From positions 4,303,501 through 4,367,500 of the forward strand of contig NZ_JBEJGX010000003.1 in the NCBI RefSeq assembly GCF_040253635.1: 64,000 nucleotides of DNA, given 5' to 3'. Source of the stretch: Streptomyces sp. Edi2 (GTDB lineage: Bacteria; Actinomycetota; Actinomycetes; Streptomycetales; Streptomycetaceae). Shown one piece after another: positions 17,061 through 24,655 of the stretch. A program made the position numbers and the translations under genes. Below the pieces are notes generated by a model. It ran no database searches. It saw only the letters and a program-made list of their open reading frames with translations, and was not told the DNA's origin. Positions within the stretch are counted from its first letter, which is position 1; each line of letters begins with the position of its first letter.

Positions 17061-17332
17061 GTGAACGACTCCTCATTCTGATGCCGTGTCGGTGAGAGGG
17101 CCACTGAGGAGGAAGGCTGCGGCCCCGGGCCTGCGAGGCTATCGGCAGCCGATGGGCACAAGGGGAGCCTGGGGCCGGGACTGGCCTGCTGTTGTGACCG
17201 GCGGCGGCCAAGTCCGGAGCGCGGGTTCGGTGCCTGCCGCCGTCGCCCGGCCCCTACGGAAGCCCTGGCCAGTGGTCCGGTGCCGAGCCGCTCTGAGAAG
17301 CTTGGCCGGACCGGATGCCGAAGAATCCGCGC
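17061..17332. other. Gene-free spacer
   Basis: 272 bases between a leftward and a rightward gene. I see no supported ORF, repeat or hairpin; the leftward ribosome site GAGGAG is at its left edge. Any promoters were not resolved. Confidence 0.4.
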
Positions 17333-17790
17333 ATGACTGAGGGGCGCAATTTCAGGGACGGGCTCGCGTCGCGCATCGCGGATTTTGACCGGGAGACAGC
17401 CGGGTGGGCCGCCGGCCGGGCCGAGAAGGAGCGGCAGCATGTGCTGGCGGAGTTTCCGCTGGAGAGCTGGGAAACGCTGTCGCTGGACCGGTACGCACTG
17501 GGGCCCGCGGGCCGTTAGGGCGGATACTCCTTCTGCTGGCTGATGGAGTACGGCACCGACCATTTCGGCAGCATCCGCGGCGGCAGCGCGGCCAAGCACA
17601 TCGTGTACCAGCACAGGACGGGCGAGTGGCGGATCGTGCCCAGCGCGCTGCGCGGACTGGGCGAGCACGAGGCATGGGCGCAGGTCCGCACCGAGTTCGT
17701 GGCTGCCTTCGCCGCGGCGGCCAAGGGGGCGTACGAGCGCCTGGATGAGCTGGAGTCGCTGTCGTACGGCCAGGCACTGACCACGAGGTG
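17333..17790 (+). pseudogene. Remnant of an McrB-type AAA restriction ATPase N-terminal domain
   Basis: From ATG 17333 the frame reads RIADFDRETAGWAAGRAEKE and SWETLSLDRYALG to an in-frame TAG at 17516-17518. It then continues in the same frame as GGYSFCWLMEYGTDHFGSI, RGGSAAKHIVYQH and WRIVPSALRG. This is the pattern of the leader domain found before the AAA module of McrB-like proteins. Homology stops near 17790, where the convergent GNAT gene begins. No ATPase is present, so the gene is both interrupted by a stop codon and truncated. A 67-aa product may still be made. Confidence 0.65.
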
Positions 17791-17791
17791 C

Positions 17792-18256
17792 TTACAGCGC
17801 CCTCGTCATGAACGTACTGTTCCGGTCGGGCCGGTAGTCCGCGAACGGTGCGCACTCCCGGAACCCGAACTTCTCGTACAGCCGCCGCGCAGGCAGGAAG
17901 AACTCGCCCGCGCCGGTCTCCAGGCTCAGCCGGGTGAAGTGCATCCGCCGCGCCTCGGCGATGATGTGCTCCAGCAGCAGGGAGGCGACCCCGCTCCTCT
18001 GTCGCGCCGGCCGGGTCCGCATCGACTTCAGCTCGGCGTGCCCCGCGTCCAGCCTTTTGAGCGCGCCGCAGCCCACCGGACTGTCGCCGTCCGAGACCGA
18101 CCAGAACGTGATGCCGGGCGCACGGAGGCTGTCGAGATCGAGGGCGTGCTTGCTCTCCAACGGCGTGAGGGACCGCATCTGCTCGACGTGCTCCTGGAGG
18201 AACCGGGCGATCTCAGGGCCGGAGAGGTCATCTACGACTATCTTCAACGTCTTCAC
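17792..18256 (-). CDS. GNAT-family N-acetyltransferase, 154 aa
   Basis: The GNAT core is complete. It has strand/helix elements MKTLKIVVDDLSGPEIARFL, a central ITFWSVSDGDSPVGCGAL sheet, the acetyl-CoA pyrophosphate loop near residues 85-93 (RPARQRSGVASLLL, matching RxxGxx(A/S)), and the terminal RRLYEKFGFRECAPFADY. The start is GTG 18256, preceded by GAAGAAAG. Length is typical for YsnE-like small GNATs. The substrate is unknown. The gene abuts the McrB remnant and is about 160 bases downstream of the ECF41 sigma gene on the same strand. Confidence 0.88.
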   Translation of the reverse strand: MKTLKIVVDDLSGPEIARFLQEHVEQMRSLTPLESKHALDLDSLRAPGITFWSVSDGDSPVGCGALKRLDAGHAELKSMRTRPARQRSGVASLLLEHIIAEARRMHFTRLSLETGAGEFFLPARRLYEKFGFRECAPFADYRPDRNSTFMTRAL

Positions 18257-18419
18257 CTTTCTTCGGAGCTGCCGTTGCTGCGGGTGCCATCCCTCAGCGC
18301 CTGATGTCCGGCCACGTCGTCACGGCCGCCGTCAGACGCCACACAGGACGCGGGGGCACCCCCGGCCTCGGAGAGCTTTCCGCGTGAACGCCCTGGCCAC
18401 TCTCAGGCACGGCACCGGC

Positions 18420-19268
18420 TCACAGGTGTTGCAGCTTGTCCGGGTTGCGGATGATGTGGATCTCGGTGATGCGTGCGTCCACGACCTCCGCGCAGGCGAC
18501 GGTGTCGGGGCGGCCCGCGACGGTGAGCAGCAGGCCCGGCCGGCCGTTGACGTTCACCGCATGGACCCGGGGGTCGTCCACCGGCTGGGTGACCACGGCG
18601 GCGAGGAAGCGGGCGACCTTGTCCGCGCCGCGCTGGGGGCGGACGGCGGCCTTCACCTTGCCGCCGCCGTCGCTCCACGCCGTCACGTCGGGGGCGAGCA
18701 ATTCCATCATCCGGTTGAGGTCGCCGCCGAGACAGGCGGCCAGGAACTCATCGGTGACCTGTCGCTGCACCTCGGCCGGTGTGTCGTAGCGCGGCCGGCG
18801 GGCCCGGACGTGTGATCTGGCCCGGTGGCCGACCTGCCGTACGGAGGCCTCGCTGCGCTCCAGCATGGCGGCGATCTCCTTGAAGGAGTAGCCGAAGGCC
18901 TCCTTGAGCACGAAGACCGCTCGTTCCAGCGGCGAGAGGTGGTCGAGCACGACGAGCAGGGCGAGGGAGACCGACTCGGCCAGCTCCACCTCCTCGCCGG
19001 CGTCGGGCTGGGTGACCAGGGGTTCGGGCAGCCAGGGCCCGACGTACTGCTCGCGGGTTGCGGCGGCCGAGGTGAGCCGGTTGATCGCGAGGTTGGTGAC
19101 CGTACGGGCCAGATAACCGGCCGGGTTATGCACAGGGGTGGACACCTGGCTGCACCGGAGCCAGGTGTCCTGCACCAGGTCCTCGGCGTCGGCGACACTG
19201 CCGAGCATGCGGTAGGCGATACCGAACAGCATGCGCCGGTGTTGTTCGAAGGCGGTCGCGTCGATCAC
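18420..19268 (-). CDS. ECF41-family sigma factor with SnoaL-like C-terminal domain, 282 aa
   Basis: Sigma regions 2 and 4 occupy about residues 1-165 (EQHRRMLFGIAYRMLGSV; SFKEIAAMLERSEASVRQ). A SnoaL-like domain follows. The three signature motifs of ECF41 factors are all visible: WLPEP in the linker, DGGGK near 205, and NPDKL at the end. In this group the fused C-terminal domain acts as a built-in regulator instead of a separate anti-sigma factor. GTG 19268 overlaps the stop of the upstream CMD gene as GTGA, so both form one transcript. This CMD-ECF41 pairing is characteristic. Confidence 0.93.
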   Translation of the reverse strand: MIDATAFEQHRRMLFGIAYRMLGSVADAEDLVQDTWLRCSQVSTPVHNPAGYLARTVTNLAINRLTSAAATREQYVGPWLPEPLVTQPDAGEEVELAESVSLALLVVLDHLSPLERAVFVLKEAFGYSFKEIAAMLERSEASVRQVGHRARSHVRARRPRYDTPAEVQRQVTDEFLAACLGGDLNRMMELLAPDVTAWSDGGGKVKAAVRPQRGADKVARFLAAVVTQPVDDPRVHAVNVNGRPGLLLTVAGRPDTVACAEVVDARITEIHIIRNPDKLQHL

Positions 19269-19831
19269 TCTCGTGACGCTACCGCGCAGGCGTCCGAGAA
19301 GCCCTGGCTCGTCAGGCCGAAGGCCCGGTTCATCCGCGAGCGGTAGTTCTCCAGGGCGACCATGGCGGTGAGTTCGACGAAGGCGGCCTCACCGAGCCGT
19401 CCGGTCAGGGCGGCGGCGAGCTCGTCGGTGACCCGGGGTTCGGTCTCGGTCATGGCTTCGGCGTAGTCGAGGACGAGCAGTTCCAGCTCAGTGAAGGCGT
19501 CCTGGTTGTCGCGCCACTGCGGGACCTTGGTGACCTTGGTGACCATGTCCGCCGGGAGCCCGAGGGAGTCGGCCGCCCAGTGGCCGAAGTCCATGCACCA
19601 CGAGCAGTTGATCCTGGCCGCCGCGGCCATGACCGCGAGGTGCTTGAGGCCGGGATCGAGGCTGTTCCACTTGGCGGCACCGCGCTCCTGCCGGACGTAG
19701 GTGAGCAGCACCCGCGCGTTGTGGCCGACGGCCAGGCCGGGGTCGAGCACCTTGCCGTAGGTGCGCCGGGAGTACCAGGCGCCCAGGCGGTTGAGCAGGG
19801 TGTGGGGCGGTGTGAGCGAGATGCGGGCCAT
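19265..19831 (-). CDS. Carboxymuconolactone decarboxylase/AhpD-like protein, ECF41 partner, 188 aa
   Basis: ATG 19831 follows GGAG with 8-base spacing. The peroxidase-like CMD motif is complete: LKHLAVMAAAARINCSWCMD, with the CSWC pair and the following DFGHWA histidine, as in AhpD-like disulfide reductases. The C-terminal helices match two-domain CMD proteins. It is the cotranscribed and probable target gene of the ECF41 sigma factor immediately downstream. A duplicated TGTCACA element lies about 90-115 bases upstream. The physiological substrate (peroxide, quinone or lactone) cannot be read from the sequence. Confidence 0.9.
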   Translation of the reverse strand: MARISLTPPHTLLNRLGAWYSRRTYGKVLDPGLAVGHNARVLLTYVRQERGAAKWNSLDPGLKHLAVMAAAARINCSWCMDFGHWAADSLGLPADMVTKVTKVPQWRDNQDAFTELELLVLDYAEAMTETEPRVTDELAAALTGRLGEAAFVELTAMVALENYRSRMNRAFGLTSQGFSDACAVASRE

Positions 19832-19916
19832 GTCAGGTTCTCCATCGTGTCGTACCCGTGACTCGACGAGCGTCTGTCGAGCGGGGGTGAGCAGGGGTTC
19901 CCAGGACTTCCGGAGA

Positions 19917-19946
19917 TGTGACAGGGCGGGCGGGGGGAGTGTGACA
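19917..19946 (-). promoter_or_regulatory. Candidate ECF41 promoter upstream of the CMD gene
   Basis: On the minus strand TGTCACA (19946-19940) is followed after 16 bases by TGTC, which is itself part of a second TGTCACA (19923-19917). ECF41 targets are described with a TGTCACA -35 and a CGTC -10 element, so the -35 fits and the -10 is one base off. The position, about 90 bases before the CMD start, suits autoregulation. Confidence 0.5.
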
Positions 19947-20099
19947 TCGGCGCCGGGTGGGGGCGGCCGGTCGTCGGTCCGGGTGCGGTCGGTCGTCGGC
20001 CCGGTGCGGCTGGTCGGCGGCCCGGTGCGCGGTAGGCCGATCCCCCCCGCCCACAGATCCACATCCCTACGGCGCAACCCACCCGCCCCGGTGGAGCCC

Positions 20100-20501
20100 C
20101 TACGGCAGGATGGAGCGCACCGACTCCGGCGACCGGCCCACGACGGCGGTTGCTCGGTCGCCTTCGGCTCCTTCGGTTCCTCCGGCTCCTCCGGCTCCTT
20201 CGTCGGCCGTGATGATCGGACGCTGGATCAGGGTGGGGTGGGCGGCCAGCGCCTCGATCCAGCGGGGGCGGTCCGCGGCTTCACGCGGCCACGCCGCGAG
20301 GCCCAGTTCGGCTGCGGCCGGCTCGCCGAGGCGCGTGATGTCCCACGGCTCCAGTGCCAGGCGCTGCAGCACCACGCCGAGCTCCTGCACGGTCGGCGGG
20401 TCTTCCAGGTAGTACCGCACCGTGTACTGCGCCTCTTCCGCGTCGAGCAGCGTCAGCGCGGACTGGCACTTGGAGCAGGCGGGATTGATCCAGATTTCCA
20501 T
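20100..20501 (-). CDS. ArsC/Spx-family thioredoxin-fold protein, 133 aa
   Basis: MEIWINPACSKCQSAL opens with the ArsC-family active-site loop, here a CxxC (NPACSKC), followed by QYTVRYYLEDPPTVQEL and TLIQRPIITADE, the conserved substrate-loop region. This suggests a glutaredoxin-type arsenate reductase or a related YffB-like protein. No ars operon genes are nearby, so arsenic is not implied. A Gly/Glu-rich insertion (GAGGAGGTEGAEGDR) near residue 105 is unusual for the family. The start ATG 20501 has a weak GAAAGA site. It is downstream of folE on the same strand. Confidence 0.82.
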   Translation of the reverse strand: MEIWINPACSKCQSALTLLDAEEAQYTVRYYLEDPPTVQELGVVLQRLALEPWDITRLGEPAAAELGLAAWPREAADRPRWIEALAAHPTLIQRPIITADEGAGGAGGTEGAEGDRATAVVGRSPESVRSILP

Positions 20502-20550
20502 CGTGTCGGTCTTTCGGTTCCTTGTCGGGCGGAGCAACGCCCCGCAGGGT

Positions 20551-20610
20551 CGTGTCAGGTCGTGTCAGGTCAGGTCAGGTCAGGCGAGGTCAGATCAGGG
20601 CAGGTCAGGT
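20551..20610. repeat. CAGGT pentanucleotide microsatellite
   Basis: An irregular run of CAGGT units (GTCAGGTCAGGTCAGG at its core) fills the folE-arsC spacer and extends over the last two codons of folE. It is probably a slippage product. Confidence 0.75.
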
Positions 20611-21255
20611 GAGGCCGGCCAGGGCCAGGAACTCGGCACGTGAGCGGGCGTCGCTGCGCAGTGTCCCCAGGAGGGTGGAGGTGAGGGTGCTGGAGCCGGT
20701 GGCCTGGACACCGCGCAGGGTCATACAGGTGTGTTCCGCTTCGATGACGACCCCTACGCCCTTGGGCTCCAGCTGGGTCTGCAGCCAGTCGGCGATCTGC
20801 TTGGTGAGGCGTTCCTGGACCTGCGGGCGGCAGGCGAAGTGCTCGACGACACGGGCCAGTTTCGACAGACCGAGGATCCGCCCGCCCGGCAGGTAGCCGA
20901 CGTGGGCGGTGCCGACGAACGGCAGCAGATGGTGCTCGCACACCGAGCGCACAGGAATGCTGCGGGCCAGGACGAGTTCGTCATAGCCCTCGTCGTTCGG
21001 GAAGGTGGTCAGGTCGAACGGCCGGGGGCTGAACAGCTCGGCGTAGGCGCGGGCCATGCGCCCCGGCGTCCCGCGCAGGCTCTCGGTCTCGGTGCTGATG
21101 CCGAGCGCGTGCAGGAACTGCCCGGCAGCGCGTTCGGCGGCGGCAAGGTCGGTGCCGCCGCTTTTGTGGACGACACGCAGCGCGGCCGGGGCGGGTATCG
21201 CTGCGTCCGGGTCGTCGGGGGCCCGGTGCAAGGCGGTGCGGGGATGCTGGGTCAT
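20605..21255 (-). CDS. folE: GTP cyclohydrolase I, 216 aa
   Basis: This enzyme opens GTP to 7,8-dihydroneopterin triphosphate, the first step of tetrahydrofolate and pterin synthesis. The catalytic core is complete. Zinc ligands sit in SVCEHHLLPFVG and in EHTCMTLRGVQ, with VGYLPGGRILGLSKLARVVE and QERLTKQIADWL around them. ATG 21255 starts one base after the stop of the membrane-protein gene, so the genes are coupled; an in-frame GTG at 21267 is less likely. The location, away from fol genes and next to small membrane proteins, suggests an extra FolE copy serving a stress or pterin role instead of the housekeeping enzyme. Confidence 0.92.
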   Translation of the reverse strand: MTQHPRTALHRAPDDPDAAIPAPAALRVVHKSGGTDLAAAERAAGQFLHALGISTETESLRGTPGRMARAYAELFSPRPFDLTTFPNDEGYDELVLARSIPVRSVCEHHLLPFVGTAHVGYLPGGRILGLSKLARVVEHFACRPQVQERLTKQIADWLQTQLEPKGVGVVIEAEHTCMTLRGVQATGSSTLTSTLLGTLRSDARSRAEFLALAGLT

Positions 21256-21256
21256 G

Positions 21257-21685
21257 TCAGCTGCCACCGATGCCGAGGGCGGTGAGCAGTACCAGGACGA
21301 CGGTGACGACGGCGAACAGCCCGTGCCCGGCCACCACCGGCACGGGGAAGTACCGCTCGGCGGGCCCGGACTGCTCCTCCGCGGCGGCCGGGGCGGCGGC
21401 CCGCGCCCGGTACACGGGGATCCACCGGGCCAGCATCGTGAAGCCGAGCAGGGCGACGGGCACCAGCAGGCCGAAGGCGGTCCAGGCCAGTACGTCCTTG
21501 TCGGTGATCACATAGCCGATCCAGACGACCAGACCGACCGCGGCGAGCGCGAAATGCCCGAAGACGACGGGGACGGGCAGCCGGCTGTTACCGGCCTTGG
21601 CGCCTGCGCGGGAGAGCCAGGTACCGAGCATGTAAAAGCCGCCGAGAGCGGTGATCACCCAGGTGATCAGTGCGGCGATGGCCAT
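21257..21685 (-). CDS. Four-span integral membrane protein, 142 aa
   Basis: The start ATG 21685 has GAGGAG with 5-base spacing. Four hydrophobic helices are evident at about residues 3-22, 41-62, 68-88 and 117-139 (FAVVTVVLVLLTALGI near the end). A Pro/Ala/Glu-rich loop precedes the last span. There are no catalytic motifs. It is the gene directly before folE, separated by one base. No named family recognised. Confidence 0.78.
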   Translation of the reverse strand: MAIAALITWVITALGGFYMLGTWLSRAGAKAGNSRLPVPVVFGHFALAAVGLVVWIGYVITDKDVLAWTAFGLLVPVALLGFTMLARWIPVYRARAAAPAAAEEQSGPAERYFPVPVVAGHGLFAVVTVVLVLLTALGIGGS

Positions 21686-21739
21686 GAGGACTCCTCGTGG
21701 GTGGTTCATGGGTGAGGTGAGTGGCAACTGCGGCCACGG

Positions 21740-21835
21740 CTGGGACCGGGACCGGGACAAGGACTGGGACGGGGGCCACGACTGCGACTGGGACGGCGAC
21801 TGGGCCTGGGCCTGGGACGGCGACTGCGCACGGCC
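21740..21835. repeat. GGGACNGG-type tandem repeat in spacer
   Basis: Irregular hexamer/nonamer units (GGGACCGGGAC, GACTGGGACGG) fill the gap between the DUF2231 gene and the four-span membrane protein. A second family of GTCAGCCGGCCCGCCC units continues to about 21930. No hairpin stands out. Confidence 0.6.
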
Positions 21836-21907
21836 ACGCCGGGGAAAGTGGTCGGCCGGTGAGCCGATCAGCCGGTCCGCCGCTGAGCTGGCCCGCCGGC
21901 CCGCCCG

Positions 21908-22480
21908 TCAGCCGGCCCGCCCGTCAGCCGTACCGCCGTCCCGCCGTCCCGGGCCGCGGCGAGTGAGGACAAAGCCCTCGGCCTGAGTGGTCTCGTCGGC
22001 GACGCGCACTCCGTAGCGGTAGGCGAGCTTGCCGCCCAGGTAGCCCGAGACGCCCAGCACCACGAGGCTCACGGCGTTCAAGGCGAGCATGCCGCCCCCG
22101 ACGCCGCCCTGCTGCGGCCCATGGTTCGCGTACCGCCACAGGAAGTTCCCTGCGTAGGCGGTGGTCACCAGCAGGTTCAGCGCCATGTGCAGCAGACCGA
22201 CGCGGAACGCCCGGGTCCCGGGCGGGATCGCGAACAGGTCCAGGAAGCCGACCAGCGCCGCGGCCAGTGCGCCGACCACCCCGAGGGCGATGAGCCACTG
22301 CGCTCCGCGGGCCAGGAAATCCGGGTGGCGTACGAGGTGAGAGGCGACGTCGAAGACCAGGCTGCCCACCCATGCCCCGATCGGGACGGTCACCAGGAGC
22401 GGATGGAACGGGTGCCCGTACGGGCCGGCCGGCGCGGCGCTCACCGGTCGTTTGGCCCCCTCGTGTGACGGCTCCACCAT
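21908..22480 (-). CDS. DUF2231-type membrane protein, 190 aa
   Basis: The opening GPYGHPFHPLLVTVPIGAWV, with its paired histidines followed by a membrane span, is the signature of DUF2231 proteins. Four spans follow (GAWVGSLVFDVASHLV; WLIALGVVGALAAALVGFLD; VGLLHMALNLLVTTAYAG; LALNAVSLVVLGVSGYLGG). The histidines could bind haem or metal, but the family function is not established. ATG 22480 is chosen over GTG 22489. It is divergent from the regulator at 22616, which is a candidate controller. Confidence 0.88.
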   Translation of the reverse strand: MVEPSHEGAKRPVSAAPAGPYGHPFHPLLVTVPIGAWVGSLVFDVASHLVRHPDFLARGAQWLIALGVVGALAAALVGFLDLFAIPPGTRAFRVGLLHMALNLLVTTAYAGNFLWRYANHGPQQGGVGGGMLALNAVSLVVLGVSGYLGGKLAYRYGVRVADETTQAEGFVLTRRGPGRRDGGTADGRAG

Positions 22481-22581
22481 GCCGACCACCCCTCTCTAGT
22501 TTCGCCAACAAGTATTGGTCTTATTCGGAGAGGGCGTCAAGAGACCCAGCCAGTCGCCGGTGCCGGACGAAGATTCGGTGG

Positions 22582-22609
22582 TTGCACCTATCGGTGTGCG
22601 CGTTACTGT
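22582..22609 (+). promoter_or_regulatory. Promoter of the HTH regulator, predicted leaderless
   Basis: TTGCAC (22582-22587), a 16-base spacer and TACTGT (22604-22609) lie exactly seven bases before GTG 22616. The predicted first transcribed base is thus the start codon. GAAGAG directly abutting the GTG cannot serve as a normally spaced ribosome site. Confidence 0.55.
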
Positions 22610-22615
22610 GAAGAG

Positions 22616-23338
22616 GTGAGCTCCGATGCAACGCCGCAGCCTCCTACCGGTGACGCCGCGATCGACTCCGTCAGCGTCCTCGGCGAGGACTCCCGGCGGC
22701 AGATGTTCGCGTTCATCCGGCGTCAGCGCCGCCCCGTGACCCGGGACGAGGCGGCCGCCAGCGCGGGCATCTCGCGCAAGCTCGCCGCCTTCCACCTCGA
22801 CAAGCTGGTGGATGCCGGCCTGCTGCGCGCCCGGTACGAATCACCCGGCGGAATCCGGAAGGTCGGCCGCCAGCCCAAGGTCTACGAACCCACCGACAGC
22901 GAGATCCGCGTCAGCATCCCCGACCGCCGCCACGAGCTGCTGGCCGACCTTCTGCTGGAGGCCGTCGTGACCGAGGGCGAGGGGGAGATGGCCACCGACG
23001 CCGCGGTGCGTACGGCCGGCCGGCGCGGCCGGGAACTGGGCGAGACCGAGCGGGAGCACACCCGTCCTGGCCGGCTCGGCGCGGAACGCGGCCTCAGTGT
23101 GTGCGAGCGGATGCTCGACCGGCACGGCTTCGAGCCGGTCCGCGAAACCCCCACCCAACTCCGGCTGCGCAACTGCCCCTTCCACCCCCTGGCAGCCAAG
23201 GCCCCGGACCTGGTGTGCGGCATGAACCACGCCTTCGTCGCCGGTTACCTGCAGGGCCTGGAGGTCAGCGGCGTAGAGGCCGTACTGGCACCCCGCCCCG
23301 GGGAATGCTGCGTCCAGCTCGGCCCCGCCAAGGGGTGA
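22616..23338 (+). CDS. ArsR/SufR-like winged-helix regulator with Cys-rich sensor tail, 240 aa
   Basis: The N-terminal winged helix covers about residues 20-75 (EDSRRQMFAFIRRQRRPVTR; ASAGISRKLAAFHLDKLVDA). The C-terminal half ends in a cysteine set C187, C201, C231 and C232, in the context RNCPFHPLA, DLVCGMNHAF and GECCVQL. This resembles the iron-sulfur-binding tail of actinobacterial SufR-like repressors. Redox, NO or Fe-S sensing is therefore a reasonable inference. It is divergent from the DUF2231/membrane/folE genes. The stop is overlapped by GTG of the cupin/zinc-ribbon gene (GTGA), so both are made together. Confidence 0.85.
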   Translation: MSSDATPQPPTGDAAIDSVSVLGEDSRRQMFAFIRRQRRPVTRDEAAASAGISRKLAAFHLDKLVDAGLLRARYESPGGIRKVGRQPKVYEPTDSEIRVSIPDRRHELLADLLLEAVVTEGEGEMATDAAVRTAGRRGRELGETEREHTRPGRLGAERGLSVCERMLDRHGFEPVRETPTQLRLRNCPFHPLAAKAPDLVCGMNHAFVAGYLQGLEVSGVEAVLAPRPGECCVQLGPAKG

Positions 23339-23982
23339 AGGCGGCCACGCCAGGGGACCCGTCAGTCACTCGCCCGCAGGAGGCATGGTTGTCTGCCCAG
23401 GAGACGTCCCAGGTGCTGGTGGCTCTCGACGCGTGTCTCGCCGCAGCACCCGAGGAACAGGGCGGCGCACTGTGGCGGCTGGCGCAGAGAAACCGGCAGC
23501 TCGACGCCAACCTGGTGCGGCTGCCTGCGGGCGCGTCCGTGGCCGGTCATGTCGAATCCGCACTGGATGTGTTGCTGCTCGTGGTCGAGGGCGACGGACA
23601 GCTCGACAACGGCGCAGGCGAAAGGGCCCAGCCGCTGGAACCCGGCGTCGTGGCATGGCTGCCGAAGTCTGCGCACCGTGCGCTGGTCGCGGGTCCGCGC
23701 GGGCTGGCCTACCTGACCGTCCACCGGCGGCGTCCCGGTCTGAGCATCGGCGGCCGCACCGCCGCGGAAGGCGGGGACAGCGGAGACGGCGGAGGCAGAG
23801 GGGACAGCGGGGACCGCAGGGACAGCGGGGACCGCAGGCAGAGCGGAGAAGACGGAGAACGCGGGGAGGCGCCCTGCGCTCCGGAAGCGGTGTGCCAGGC
23901 CTGCGGGCACCCGAGGACGGAAGCGGGAGCGCGTTTCTGCAGTTGGTGCGGTGAAGCGGTGCCGAGCACCCCTGATCCCTGA
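23335..23982 (+). CDS. Cupin-like protein with C-terminal zinc ribbon, 215 aa
   Basis: GTG 23335 overlaps the regulator stop. Residues about 55-130 form a small cupin barrel (NLVRLPAGASVAGHVES; VLLLVVEGDGQ; LEPGVVAWLPKSAHRAL) with few histidines, so it may not bind metal. A repetitive hydrophilic linker (GDSGDGGGRGDSGDRRDSGD) at about 147-180 leads to a treble-clef/zinc-ribbon CQACGHPRT...FCSWCGEAV (C187, C190, C202, C205). The partnership with a Cys-rich regulator suggests a redox-linked role. The domain combination is one I do not recognise from characterised proteins. Confidence 0.82.
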   Translation: MKAATPGDPSVTRPQEAWLSAQETSQVLVALDACLAAAPEEQGGALWRLAQRNRQLDANLVRLPAGASVAGHVESALDVLLLVVEGDGQLDNGAGERAQPLEPGVVAWLPKSAHRALVAGPRGLAYLTVHRRRPGLSIGGRTAAEGGDSGDGGGRGDSGDRRDSGDRRQSGEDGERGEAPCAPEAVCQACGHPRTEAGARFCSWCGEAVPSTPDP

Positions 23983-24263
23983 GCGTCACGAAAAACGCCG
24001 GGCCCCTGTCCCCCGCCCCGACCCCGGCTCCTGTCCCCCATCCCCGGACCCGGCTCCTGCCCCCCCCGTCCCCGGCCCCCGACTCCTGTCCCCGGTGCCG
24101 CTCACCCGCCTCCACAACGCAGGTCCGTACCACAAGGGTTGTTAGTGAGGCGTTAACGGTGCGCTAGCGATCTCCGCGAGAGTCATGGGCGTCCAAGGGT
24201 GTGGGTTGAGGGGGCCGCTGAGGCGTTCAGCTCTATGCCCCGCCCAGCGAACGGGGGAACGCC

Positions 24264-24443
24264 ATGCAGAAGACGACGCCGGACAACGACGACCGCGCCG
24301 GGAACGCCCCGAAGCCAGAACAGGGGCTGGGGCTGGGACAGGGGCTGAGGCTGAGGCAGCCGCAGGGGCAGCAGCACGGGCTGCCGCGCGGCACGGCGCA
24401 AGCGGCGGCGACCTGCTCCTTCTCGGAGTTACCCCTCGCGTAG
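24264..24443 (+). CDS. Possible small ORF, 59 aa, Gly/Gln/Leu-rich
   Basis: ATG 24264 has a good GGGGGAA ribosome site four bases upstream. The product starts MQKTTPDNDDRAGNAPKP, passes through a GLGLGQGLRLRQ repeat-like core and ends CSFSELPLA. A hydrophilic leader followed by a short tail with one Cys and two Ser is compatible with a peptide precursor, but no modification enzyme is nearby. The flanks carry no other gene: 23983-24263 holds a C-rich CTGTCCCC repeat tract, and 24444-24655 is unremarkable. Confidence 0.33.
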   Translation: MQKTTPDNDDRAGNAPKPEQGLGLGQGLRLRQPQGQQHGLPRGTAQAAATCSFSELPLA

Positions 24444-24655
24444 TTCACTGCGGAGTGCCGGGCCGCCTCTTGAGGCCCCTCCCACGGCTTCGGGCAATAA
24501 GTCGCCGGCGCCGTAATAAGAAGCCCGCGCCACTCCGTCGAGAATCCTCCTTCTCTATTTCTCGGGTCGAAGCGGAACCTCGGTAACCGCCTCCCCGTCT
24601 TTCCGGGCGCCCCATTTCTCCGGGCGTCCCCGTATCAGAACTTCGAACGAATGCG

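Noticed and set aside
20100..20501. Arsenic resistance operon
   Set aside because: No arsB/acr3, arsR or arsM nearby; the ArsC fold alone is not evidence.
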